From NCBI GenBank assembly GCA_037974665.1, contig CM075766.1, positions 49,681,069-49,745,068 of the forward strand: a DNA stretch of 64,000 nt. Direction: 5' to 3'. The notes beneath the pieces were generated by a model, which made no database searches, was not told where the DNA came from, and worked only from the letters and a program-made list of their open reading frames with translations. The position numbers and the translations under genes are program-made. Positions 11,832 through 24,051 of the stretch are shown in pieces. The stretch is from Ehretia macrophylla. Lineage: Eukaryota; Streptophyta; Magnoliopsida; Boraginales; Ehretiaceae. Within the stretch, counting starts at the first letter, position 1. Each line of letters opens with the position of its first letter.

Positions 11832-12912
11832 GTCGTCGATTTCTACAAAAGAGTTTACACTTGGCCTCTCTTAAAATGTGTTGGGCCCAATGAGGGAAAC
11901 TATATACTTAGAGAAATTCATGAAGGGGTATGTGGAAACTACTTGGGTAGTAAGGCTCTGGCTCAAAAAGCTTTAAGGTAAGGCTATTTTTGGCCAACCT
12001 TAGAGCAAGATGCCAAGGAATATGTGAAGAAGTGTGATAACTGCCAGAGGTTTTCCAATATACAAAGGAAGCCAGCAGTAGACCTAACTGTGATGATAAG
12101 CCCGTGGTCATTCTACCAGTGGAGGCTTGACATCATTGGCCCATTGCCAACCGATGTTGGTCAAAAGAAGCACGCCTTCGTAGTTGTAGAATACTTCACC
12201 AAATAGCCCGATGCCGAATGTGTTGCTAGAATAACAGGAAATACAGCTTAGGATTTCGTATGGAAGAACATCATTTGCTGATTTGGGATACCAAAGGTCA
12301 TCATCACCGACCACGGCAAACAATTCGACAGTGCATACTTTCGAGGCAAATGTGCTGAAATCGGGATCGACCCCAGATTCTCATCTATGGCTCACCCTCA
12401 AAGTAATGGCCAAGTCGAAAGGACTAACCAAATCATTTTGCAGGGCCTAAGAACCAAGCTGAAGGAAGCGGAAGGCCAGCGAGTGTCGATTCTCCCCGAA
12501 TTACTGTGGGCAAACCACCACCAGCTCGACAATGGGAGAATCGCCCTTCGAGCTAACCTTCAGTACTCAAGCAGTGCTGCCAGTGGAGATCGGAACTTCT
12601 ACCACTAGAACCCTCTACCATGAACCAGGAATAAACAGAGCTCTAATCCGTGAAACGCTCGACCTTGCAAAAGAGCTCCGAGCTAAAGCTCAAATTAGGA
12701 TGTTGGCGAGCAAAGCTGCCATGCAAAGAGCCTTTGCCGAGCAGGTTAAGCCTAAGCCTATTAAGGTTGGCGACCTCGTCCTAAAAAATGCCATCTTTTT
12801 GCCGAGCTCGGATAACAAGCTTTTTCCAACTTGGGAGGGACCGTACGAAGTTGTGAAAGAAGCCCGACCTAGGACCTTCTACCTCTGCGACAAGTACGGG
12901 AAAAATAACTGA
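11832..12912 (+). pseudogene. Tat-type integrase, right part of the interrupted element
   Basis: Reading begins with VVDFYKRVY (11832 on), then YILREIHEGVCGNYLG and the zinc-binding CDNCQRF. The catalytic core follows: WRLDIIGPLPTDVGQKK, VIITDHGKQFDSAYF and HPQSNGQVERTNQIILQGL. It ends with KVGDLVLKN and PTWEGPYEVVKEARP. Stops lie near 11976, at 12204 (where Trp is usual), 12249 (Gln expected) and 12279 (Arg expected), with a frameshift near 12530. Same orientation and same lineage as the fragment at 1-985, so the two are taken as one element split by the chromovirus. Confidence 0.86.
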
Positions 12913-13640
12913 AGAATGCATGGCACACAGAATACCTGAAACGATATTTTGTCTAAGGCCCCCGAGCCGAGATATTTTAGAAAGGCCCCCGAGCCAAAAC
13001 TCTACCTGTAATTAACTCCCGAGCCCAAGTACATGATTTCAATGCAATATGTATTTTGTATACCACTATGAGGCCCGACCTAGGCCCAAGCACCTCAGCT
13101 ACTCAGCTTTCATAAACTCTAATTAATGCTCAAGTGGCCACGCTTAATTACGAGCTAAAATAGGCGCAAAAAAAATCAGCTCGCACTCTATTCCAGCTCG
13201 ATTCTAATCAATAACAATTTGATTCATTCTATTAGTTCGGATTAATGTCCAACTCAGTACTAACCAGCTTCGGGTTGGTTCATTATGATAGTTTGGGTCT
13301 AAACTCGAGCTCAACATTAGTCAGTATTAGTTTGACCAATTTTAACTCGGACTAACGAGTGCAAGTCGGCAACAGTGATATGGTTGTCCAACTAACTAGC
13401 TCAGATTAGGATGCCAACTCATTAATCACGTCCAGCTCGGTTCTTTACATAAAAATCAATTACTTAAGTTTGAAAGGTCCATTATGTTGGTCCAACCCCA
13501 CTTACTTGAAGAAATTTGTGAAGAGAAAAGTACACTTGTACGAATTCTGACAAAATGCGAATAAACATAAAAATATTCATTTAATTAAAATGAAAAAGTA
13601 TAAATTACAAAAGCCCGACCCGGGCGAATTACAAAGCTCA
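12913..13640. other. Non-coding spacer of the Tat element after integrase
   Basis: No coding signal. The stretch is rich in short CCCGAGCC and AGCTCG units, a composition shared with the antisense gene and LTR of the same element and unlike the AT-rich surroundings. It separates pol from the antisense gene, as in other Tat-lineage elements. Confidence 0.6.
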
Positions 13641-13802
13641 TTTAGGCATAGTGGGAGCGGTTAAAGAGGCAACGGTATCAGCCTCTTCCCCGACCTGATC
13701 CATGCCCTTCTTGACGAAGTTTATCACTTCTTGGGCTTGCGTCTTGAGGTCAGCCGGGAGCTCAAGAACTTCCATAAACTCTGGCAGTGGGGCCTCCAAG
13801 AC

Positions 13803-16001
13803 TTAGATGTAGTCATTCTTAGAGATGGGAAGGAAGGTCTTTGCTCGCTCCCGAGTAACGACTTGGCCACGAAAATAATACTCCAGCTCGGCGTACTTGG
13901 CCATTATCCCATATTCCGTCGCCACCCAGTCCACAGCCGTTTTGCTGGACTTGAAGGCTTCCGCCGCCTTCTCTCCATGGGGCCCGACCCGATCCAGGAG
14001 CTTTGCCTCGGCCTCTCGCCTCTCCAACTTATAGCGTTCCACGTCCTTGGCCGCCGATTGATGTCGGGATTTCTCCGTCTCGAGCTCCTTCTCCTTAGCC
14101 TTAGCTGTGAGCTCCGTCTTTAGTCAGTTGATCTCGTCCGCGTCCTCCTTATACCTCTTGGAAGCCTCATTTCTCTGGGAGTCGAGCTCGGCTCGAGCAT
14201 CTGCGTATCGCTGCTCGAGCTCGATGCAGTGAGCTTGGGCCTTAGTGAAAAGGCTGGGGATGAAGAGAGTATGGGACTCGGCCTGCACAAAAAGACAATA
14301 GACATAATCAGCCAAGCTGAAAAACATAATCGTACGAATATAGTTGAGTACAACTCACCGTGATCACGGTTGTCCTCAGTTCGAGGGAAAGCTACTTGGC
14401 GAGAACCTTTGCCAACTTGGGGTCGCGCTCGACTGTGGCCGCCTCAACATAATCTTTCTTGGGACAAACCACCTTCGTTGCCTTGCCCTTCCCAGTGTAC
14501 TCGGGTCGGGGTCTCTTCTTGGTGTTAGAGCGAGTGGTCGAGCGCTCTTGGATTATTACCCCAGAGGTCGGTTTCTTTTGCAGGGAGGACTTTGTGGCAT
14601 TCTTGGAGGACACCTCGGTGCCGACCTCCAGTTCTTTGTCGCTAAACCGCTGCCTCTGACCCTGTGGAGCAGTGGCACCATGACCAAATCGAGTCGAGCC
14701 CTCGTCGCTGGCCTTGGCCCTCCTCCTCTAGAGATAAGCGAGCCTTCCAGCTTCCGACATGTTTGCAAAAAAGAGAATAAGAAACGACTAAGAATCAATT
14801 GAAAGTAATACGGTGAAAGGCAAGATAATGAAGAGGTCGGGTGCTGGTCTCGCTAACTGACCCTTTTCTGAACTAGACTCCTCATCCTTCTTGGGCTCAA
14901 GAAGTAAGTGGGGATGCCTCTTTGTTAGGTCGGGTTCCCTCCCGAATAACTTGGAGTCCCAGATCCTGTCCCACTTGAGCACACTGTTAATATCTATCAG
15001 CGATCTAGGCTCGGGTCTAAGCATTTCGACCTCCTCAAGTTACGCGTCTGAGAACTTGGGGTCGTCGTTCAGTTTATTCTTCAAGGTGGGGTTCCAATCC
15101 CTCCTGCACCCTGGGTTCACAGCCGGCTCCACTCTATAATAGTTGTTGTGTCAACCCTTGTTGGAGGAGTTCCAATTGGTGAAGATGACGTTACCCATCC
15201 GAGCTGCGAAGTGAAACCATCCAGGCTGCTTCGAGTTGGGCTTGCACACAAACAATTGCCTAAACTGACGTAGTGTCGGTTTTACGTCCTTCTCAAGGCA
15301 GAACACGTAGAACGCCACAACTACAGCCCAACCATTGGGAGACATCTGACCGGGCTGAGCTCGAGATAATTCAGGATACTGATGATCAAGCCTGGAAGCG
15401 GGAGCTGGATAACATCGAAGGCGAGGTTGTAGATGGTGAAGTGGTCGAGCGGAGGATAGCAAGCGAAGTTGTGCCGACGCGGGACCTTCAGCTTGTGATT
15501 CCAATCCACCGACCAGTTCCTCAGCCTGGAGTTCGCCATCTACACAGTGGAGTGGCATTCATGCCTACAGTAGGCAAATAGCTGTTCGATCCTCTTCCCC
15601 TGACCTGACAAATTGCTGGCTATGGCCGAGCTCCCAAGCGGGACCGCCCGCACCGGGACTGTTTTAATTGGCTCTGCCGTGGAGGCTTTAGCTAAGAACT
15701 CTTGTAGCAGCTTAAGCCCCTCCAACTGGTTCAAAGGGGATCCATCCTCTTTATCTCCCAAGTCTCCCATATCGGCCAAAGGATCTACCTCGGCCTCTTC
15801 CTGCACTCGCCTGACCCCAATGACTTGGCAATCCTCATCACTGTCTCTGGGCTCGGGACGCCGGATTGATCTTCGAGATACGCTTGAACTGTCATCACCT
15901 TGACCTCCACCCGAGGTGGATTCCAAGCTCGACGGACTCTCGTCCCCACCATAAGATCTCACCTCTATCACTTGGGAATCTTCGGATTCCGATCTCCCCA
16001 T
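13803..16001 (-). pseudogene. Antisense gene of the Tat element (extra ORF opposite to pol)
   Basis: On the minus strand, ATG at 16001 opens an acidic, Ser-rich protein start (MGRSESEDSQVIEVRSYGG, later EPRDSDEDCQVIGVRR). After a frame change near 15540 comes FTIYNLAFDV, PLPGLIISILNYLELSP, then (another frame) SPNGWAVVVAFYVFCL, GWFHFAARMGNVIF and NWNSSNKG. This central block resembles the conserved domain of plant retrotransposon antisense proteins. The 3' part is Lys-rich, then coiled-coil-like (CIELEQRYADARAELD, YKLERREAEAKLLDRVG), ending at 13803. Tat-lineage elements are known to carry such an extra ORF between pol and the 3' LTR; its role is unknown. Frameshifts and a stop near 14121 make this copy a pseudogene. 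A splice-like pair (donor near 14360, acceptor near 14300) suggests introns. Confidence 0.7.
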
Positions 16002-16240
16002 CCTGTATATGAATTGAAAATATATGCATAGGAATGATCTAAAGGGAGTCGGGACGTACCTAACGGCTCTAACTGTGGAAAGTGACCTAAGCTAATTGAC
16101 CCCGAACTAGTCGAACACCGAGCTGAATGTGCCGAGTAGATCGCTTGTTGAGCTAAAATGTCCAATCACTCTAGTTGTCGACCTGAAAGCTCTTCAAATT
16201 TCGTAAAGAAAGTGTGAAATGGATTTCGGACATCAGGGCC

Positions 16241-16250
16241 CTATTTATAG
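16241..16250 (-). promoter_or_regulatory. TATA box of the Tat antisense gene
   Basis: The minus strand reads CTATAAATAG, 240 bases upstream of the ATG at 16001. It lies outside the LTR, so the antisense gene seems to have its own promoter. A donor-like G|GTACGT at 16059 and an acceptor CAG|G just before the ATG could mark a leader intron, but at 57 bases it would be shorter than usual for plants. Confidence 0.55.
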
Positions 16251-16430
16251 GCAACTGCTGTAACCGCTTCGGGAATCCCAAACGTCGCGTCTTGTCATAA
16301 TTACAGGGTGACATGTCAGCCATCTGAAAGGCATGCTCTGCTGACGTGGTTTTCTTACTCCGCTAGGGTCGGGTACCTCCAGCTCGGGAACAACTCCCAA
16401 ATCCAGATCTCACCCCTACGATCTTGACTT

Positions 16431-16449
16431 GGTGGGGGGGCGGGGGGGA
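16431..16449 (+). other. Polypurine tract of the Tat element
   Basis: GGTGGGGGGGCGGGGGGGA directly precedes the 3' LTR. A G-rich tract at this place primes plus-strand DNA synthesis in LTR retrotransposons. The single C may be a mutation. Confidence 0.7.
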
Positions 16450-16450
16450 T

Positions 16451-16860
16451 TGACGAGGGGTCACCGAGATGAGGTAGGCCAACCCAAGCCAAAACTGACC
16501 CAATTAGCTAACGCCCAACTTGGATGCCAGCTCGACCTCACCCTGACCTAGGAAAACCCCCGACCTCTGTGCCAACTGTTCTAATAGGACATAAAACTGC
16601 ACTCCGCATTAATTGCTGTCAGATCCGAATTTTGTATAAATAGAGCTATACCCCCACATTTAAGAGATAACTCGTCATTAATACTTTCAGTTACTTTGAC
16701 AGCTCGGACATACTAATTATTCGCACGCTCGAGAAAAAAATTCAGATCATCACCCTGCCTTTTCCTTTCCTTTCTTTATGCAGATTAAGCAGCCGATCTA
16801 AAAATCTAACTCGACAAATATAACTATCTAACCTCAACTATGAAATTTCTAACCTCGATA
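16451..16860 (+). repeat. 3' LTR of the Tat element
   Basis: It starts TGACGAGGGGTCACCGAG right after the polypurine tract. The start matches that of the solo LTR at 35904 (TTGAGAAGGGATCACCCGAG), and both carry a TATAAATAGAGCT promoter core (here near 16635). The right end is uncertain, near CCTCGATA at about 16860. The 5' partner is outside the window. Confidence 0.65.
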
Positions 16861-19800
16861 ATGTTCTTGAGGGCAGCTAGCATGCCAAGTTGATAACTTC
16901 TACGAAAGGCCTTTACGTCTTGAATAATAATATTAAGATTTACAACTCAATGATGTGCCCCAAGAATAGAAGGAAAAGAGTACAGTTTCACTTAATGGAC
17001 CAAGCGCGAAGCACGTGAAGACTGGTGGCATATTCTACGTAGATCGCTTTGAACAGTGTTATCTCGCTTTAGCTAACCAAGCTTGGCCAAGAAAGAAAGA
17101 TACTCTTATCATGGCAACCACTGGTCTCAGCAGTTGGCACGTTATTTAGGTATACATCACATGCATCAATAAAATTCTTAGGGCATTACTCGAGAAAAAG
17201 ATCATGGATAACCAAAAAGGTTTGGTTTATTGATTGGCGTTTAGAACGAGAGTGAAGTATGTATTTACATCTTAAATTTAAATTAGTTATAAGATTATTT
17301 TTTTTAAACTTAGTTTTAATAGGTTTTCTACCTGATTAACTTAGATTATACTTTTTTTAGACAAAATTATATAAAGGCAGAGCTATTCTGCCACTAGTCC
17401 AAGAGCATGAGTTGGTCATGTATTTTTTTAAAAATACGTATACTTTTTAAGTATTTGCAGGTTGAAAAATTAAATTAATCTCATTTTAATAATTTATTCA
17501 TATACAAGTATTAAATTATGACTTTTAACCCTTGCTGAAAAATAATTTTGAATCCTCCTTAAATCATGTATTCTGGATGTACAATCGAAAGACTTTTCAT
17601 GATGCCTATATCATCCAAAAAAAAAAAAAAAAAATATTTTGGATGCATCCTAGAGTTGTACTTGTGGTGATGTCTAGCAGGACCACAGTTGATTTGCATT
17701 CTTCTGAACTATCTGATTGTGCTTCACATGGAAGAAAGAAAAACACAGATAACGTTATGAGAGCATCGGACCATGTGGTAGGGATGATTTGGTTCGAACT
17801 TGAGGCTAAAGATAGAAAGGAGAGTGAATGTGTTCTTGAGATGAAACTGGGTGGCCTGGAGAAGTAACCTTTTTGGGCTCCCACATTAAAGGAGGCACCC
17901 AATTGATTAACTTTCAGACCCATTAATGCAAAAGTCGAATTCTTATCACCTCACCTGCAGCATAAAACAGAGTGCTGACATGATCATAATAATACGCCCT
18001 TGTCACTTTTATTTGCATGTCAATCAAGCTAGCCGCCTCCGGAAGTAATATTTTCAAAAGTTTTTAAAACGTTTTGGACATTCGGGACTCATTTTAATGT
18101 ATGAATTCATATATTAAAATGAAAAAATAGAGTTTATGAGCGTTTATAACACAAATATTTTATCTTTTTGCTCTTTCTTTTCTAATTCACCCCTATAACC
18201 ATTCTTTTGATTTTTCAGAAAATATATATTTGTCAACATTAGGGAACGTCAAATTTATGACACTTGATTACGAAAAAATAAAGTATATTTTAAATTAATC
18301 ACGTATAAAATTTATCAAAACTCATACAAAAAAATTTTGATTGCTATCTAATTTGAATCTAATACATAAATAAGTGTTTCGTTTATGTTTTAAACATTCT
18401 AACACTCAAGTAACTTTCTTGGATCACAATTTTGGATTTTTCAGATAGAAAACCTTTGATTCGATTCATTTGGATATTTGGATCACCTATGTTAATAGAT
18501 CCCACGCATTTGAAGTTGACTAGTAATGTATGATTTTTCTGTTTAATACATTTATTGTTCAAATGGGTAGACCTAGTGCTATGGTTGGTTAACTTAGTAA
18601 TGGAATTCGTTTTATTAAATTCTTTTTCGTTTGAATCTGACCGTACCATTTCCATTGAAGGAGTGAAAGTGAAATGCTCTTTGTTGTACGGACCAATGAA
18701 TGATCTGTTTGTTTGTTTTCATTTAATTGCTCTTTAGATGCTGAAATTAAGCTGGATGCAAACTCAAAGATGAAAGCGATTGGTTCCATTAATGACTTTA
18801 CCCACTTAAATTATTAAATTTTATTTCACTAAATAATATTAATTATATGAATTTAACGATGATAATGCATAATACCGTATATGCAGCTTAGCGTAGATGC
18901 TTTGTGGCTAACCATAGACGTGGGACAAAGAAGATACAAATAAAAATATGAGATCATGAATAAAAAAAATAGAGAGATTCAAAGGGCATAACGAGGATAA
19001 TGACATTTGGCCTTTGGGAGAATATTTTTTACGGTTAGAAAGCATTACTTAATTTTGCACTCAGCTGCTAGCCCATGGTGGAGCCCAATATGCCATACTC
19101 TTAGAAGTGTGCGGCGTAAAGCCGAAGAGTTTGGCTTTGGTCTTGCTGTTCTAAGGTGGGTAAGCAAGTGCAGATGATGATTAGAACATCGATTCAATCA
19201 AGTAATACTAGCCATGATTCTACGAGTAATGATTTTTTTATAACATTATATGAATAGGATATAATTATTTTAATTTGTTTATATTATTTTATTATAATTA
19301 TATCAATAATTTATAATTGTTGAATCTTATTTATAATATTATGACGTTATGAGCAGATTCATTCATGATTCTTGAGAGGAGGTAAAATATTCCGTATGGC
19401 TCCTACTATGATTTGGTAACTCTATCTCAACATAAAGCATTGAAGATGACACAACAAAATAGTGTTATCATTCAAATTCATTAGTGTTTATATCAACAAT
19501 CATAAATCATTTTTAGAATTTGGAATCTAGACAATTATTAATTAAATTAAATCAAATCAAGTCTTTATCCCACATATTGCAAATTGTATAAAATCCATAC
19601 TCAAGACAGAGAAAGCGATTTACTCTTTAAGTTGTCGGGACTGATCTGGTATGCATATACGAATCTTTTTAGTTCTTGATAAGAGTTGAATACTATGGGA
19701 CAAATTTACTAGAAGGAAGTAGACAAATTTCTTCTATGAAATCCCATTTTTTGATTGAAGTGCTATGTTTTGTGTAATGGGAGCAACTTTAAAGGTGAAT

Positions 19801-20486
19801 GGCCCAAAAAGGTTTCTGGGCTAACCAAATGGCGATATAGTTGAAGCCGAAAGATATGAAAATAGAGTTTAGACTTTAGAGTGCTGCCGCTTAACACGTT
19901 CACACATAAGCCCATAAAATATCAGGCCTCGCATTCTCAGCCTATCTGCATATGCCCTCTAGGCTAGGTGGGCCATCAACCCATCAGATCCTTGTTTTCT
20001 TCTTCTGATTGGTATATTACGTGATCGTAGTCTCACGTGTAAACGAGATTCATTTGTTTAAGAAAAAATTATGTGACATTTACTGTATAAAATATGAAAA
20101 ATGATATACATAGAAGGTAACATATTATATTGTTAAAAAATTTGAGAGTTGCAATCTATTATTAGTAACAAATTTTCACCCAATCTAAGTTATTATTGTA
20201 TTTTGTTTCCTTAGTCGATAGTTATTTGTGTATGACATTACTTAAAATTTAAAAAGTTTGTTATTTACCCATAAACATTTATCTTCACACGTACAAAGAA
20301 GAAATATCAGCGACTATTTCTCGAATATAATTACTGTTTGAGGGGCATTGCAAAATTAACCATTAATCAGACTGAGTCGCGCCATTGACATTTCAACTCG
20401 AAAACATGTGGACACATGAGAAATTAAGTTATAATGAATGACATTGGAAGTATCAATCTCTTCTAAAGGATTTTCCTTTTTCTTTT

Positions 20487-20518
<32 letters not shown>

Positions 20519-23500
20519 TTGATATAACATAGTTTAAAATCGTAATTTAAATTTAAAAAATTTAATTACGATAAATCATTACTTGATCAGTATATTTAAC
20601 TCTTTGATGTTCATATTTTTATATTTAGTCTCCATTAACTGTTTGCTTAGTGTAGTTGTTTTGAGGCCTACCAAACTGGTACCACCGTCCTTGCGCAAGT
20701 ACAAGACTTTAAAATAGGTTTCGTTGAATTAAATTGGCAGTTGAAAAAGTCCAACGACTTTTTTTTTGGGTCAATAGAAAAAGTCCAACGATATCGATGA
20801 GTTTTGGTTGTGCTCAACCATCGACTTAAAAGAGTAAGCCAAGTAGTCTAGCAATGCACCTAAGATCGTTCTTCATTGCTTACCTACCGAAACTCATCTA
20901 AATTTGCTTTTTTTTGCCGGGATGAGGTATAAAATTATCGTCATCGGTCGATCGAGAAGGCAATTTAATTTAAAATTTGAATTCCTTCATAATGTTAAAA
21001 ATAAGATCGAGAATAGTAAAGTAATAATACAATTATGATAAAATTATTTAGACCATTTAAAATATTTGTATCACCACTTTATATCATTGATCTCCGCCGA
21101 AAATTTTGTAATTTACGGATATTGAAAATTTACAAAATTATCAATACTAGTTATTGACGTGAGGAGTAAGACTTTTCTTTTTGGGTCAAATGAGTAATAG
21201 GAAGGATCTATCACGTTTTTTTACAATTCCAAACTTTGAAAATGTAGAAATATTTGTTAACATGTAGGCGAAATTGTCCACAATTTACTCAACTTGACCC
21301 ACTCTAGATTCCAAAACCAACCGACTATACTTGAATTTCAAGAGTTGTAGTTAATTACTTTGTCTCTTACAAATCGGTGATTATAAAGTCACTAGGTTGC
21401 GATTTGTATAAACGAATCATTATTTTATGGATGGATATCTAATTCTTTATTAAATATTTCGGAATTCAAAAAATAAAACACGAATTCATGTTGATTTTAG
21501 GAGCTAAGTTATGAAGAAACTCTTTAATTTGATGCAAAAAATCCGTACAGTATTAATCACCTAATTCACCACATATATTATGGACAAACCAAAATAAATT
21601 TAAAAATCTTTACTTAATAGAAATTATTAAGCTGGATTTTAAATTGATAAAAAAAAAAAGAAAGGTGGATTTTAAAATCTGTTAGTGATTTAGATAATCG
21701 CAGTAATATTTTTTACTACGAAGGAGGTCAAAGCCGTAGAATTTAGACAATTACGGTTAGCTATAGAATGAAATTGAGATGGTGTGGGAAGCAAATTAGT
21801 ATCTAAATCCGAAACGTTATATAACGACGACGACTAGTAGATAAGTATAGATAAATACTAATATACTATTAGGTTGAATTGTCGCAGTCAAGAGTTTTTA
21901 CGCGGCATGGAGCAAAGTGGTATGCAAGAGGAGATAAGCAACATACGTAAAAGGATAAGGTTGTCTAGATGCTAAGTATTGGCTTCGCCTTACCATGGAA
22001 GCTATCTACCTCAGAATAAGGACTTGTACAGGATGCGTATAGAGTGATCTGTGTTGTTTGAGGGGATATGATTTCATTTGTACAAAAACGATAGAAAGCA
22101 TGTCGTTTTATTTTAAAGCTATGCACGTAATAAATCGAGTAATAGTACTGAAAGGATTTGATCAATACAAATTTTTTTGGCAAGAGGGCTCTCATATCAT
22201 GATAAGAGATACAAAATTCCATCTTAAACTAATTGTTCTTGACCAAAAAAAAAAAAACTAATTGTTCTTAGGTAAAGGAAACCACAATTTTATATCCTGG
22301 TCTTTTCGGGAATCACTTTATAGGATACTTGACCAAAATTTAACCTGTTAACCCATAAATAAGTATTGTGATGAATCGACTATTGCTCACCCGACACGAG
22401 CGTACGAGGGTCACAATTCACCCTACATGATCATATGGGGTGAACAAGAATTAGGGAGAAATTTCCGCCAAAAGCTCTAGGCCTCTTTTGCGGGGTCTAA
22501 ACACTTACAGATTTTCTTAAAATAAAATTTCGTTTTGGAGTAAAGATTACTAGAATGGACATAAGTGACTATAACGATTATCTACTTGGGTCAGATTTAG
22601 CCACATTTGCATCCTTTTTCTCTTACTTATTTAACCCTCCCACATAAGGAATCTTTAAAAATTTTATTTACTTATGCGGAATAATTAAATTCTCTAACAA
22701 GTCATACCTCTTTGTGCCACTGGCGGTCACCGAACCAAGTGCATCAACCAAAGTACATTAGGTATCATCTCAAAGCATACTATACACTATTGCCAGCGCA
22801 AAAACGTTGGCACTAAAACATAAACACTTCTCCTGTTGACGCAAAGGATGATCCTTTACTTGTATTCTTGCCTAATCAACTTACCTAAACGAAATTTTCG
22901 TTACTTAACTTCCAAGGTGAAGTGTTCTCTTACGCTTCTTTGTCATTCTTACTTGTCCAACGTCTCCTGTTACACGTGTGACTGACACATGTCCCACTGA
23001 GATTCTCTTCAACTTCAACATAACTTAAAATGGTACATTGCTTCCACACCTTGAATAATTTAAAATGGTACATTCTAGGTGAAATGGTGGATAAAAATTT
23101 ATTATGATAAAAATTTTAAGTCTAAACTACAATTTTAATTTTGTATAAATTAGATATTTTTAGTCCTTGAATGAATCATATTAACACGCCTTTAGAGTTA
23201 AAACAAACGCTTTATAAAAATCTCTAAAAACAAGACAAACATTCAATTGGAAGAAGAGCAAAAAAAAATAAAAAAATCAGTACCTTTCTTATAGATCGAG
23301 ACTTAATAGTTTGATTCTTATCGTCCATCCAAAATTTAAAAAAGAAACCTCAATAATATTAAGACCCACAAGCCCATATCAGTAGAAAGTTGTAAAGATT
23401 CTGCAAAATTTTATGAAAAATTCTAAATTTAGAGTGTACTTCTAGTTAAAAAATAACTTTAATTCTTACTAAAAAAATTAAAATTCATATTATTGTTAAT

Positions 23501-24051
23501 TTATTTATTTTAGTCTCTATTGTTATTTCGAAAGTAGCTGTTTCAACTTTAACCACTCGATAGAATAAATTGGTATCTATTTTCTTTTTCATTTGTTAGT
23601 AAGATCCCATATTATTGACTTGTAAGTATTTCATTTTCTTCTTCCCAGCCAAGCCCTTGTTAAAGAGTTACTTACGAAATTTTAGAATGAATTTCATTGG
23701 AATTGAATGTGTTAAGCATAACGCCAACGTTTATTCTAAGCCTAATTCTAACTAGAATGTAATGGCTTGCAGGGTAGAACATGTGCAACTAACTATGTAT
23801 CACATGGACAAACTTTGTTTCACACCACCATGTCAATCATTATACACACAAATATAAGAATAGAATTTAAATAATTTAAACATTAATTTCGAAATAGTAA
23901 TATCCTTCTACTAATTTAGTTTAATTGAATCAATGAATGAATCAACAACCACTAAAGAGAGTGCTCAAAAAACAATTGACCTACTCTCTATACACAACCA
24001 CTATATCAACTTCAAAACAATTTTTTTTTTTTTTGGTAATAACAGGCTAAT
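16861..24051. other. AT-rich intergenic DNA, no gene seen
   Basis: No reading frame here shows a recognisable domain or plausible codon pattern. The stretch holds an A-run near 17618, a 32-base near-palindrome at 18090-18121, an AT microsatellite near 20493-20518 and small poly-A/poly-T insertions with flanking repeats (near 20759, 21170 and 22241). The longest open frames are short and overlap on both strands, as expected by chance. Confidence 0.6.
20493..20518. repeat. AT dinucleotide microsatellite
   Basis: An uninterrupted AT run of about 26 bases in intergenic DNA. Confidence 0.9.

Noticed and set aside
19231..19350. A possible small foldback element with ATAACATTATATGAATAGGAT-like ends.
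   Set aside because: The ends match only loosely in very AT-rich DNA, with no target duplication.
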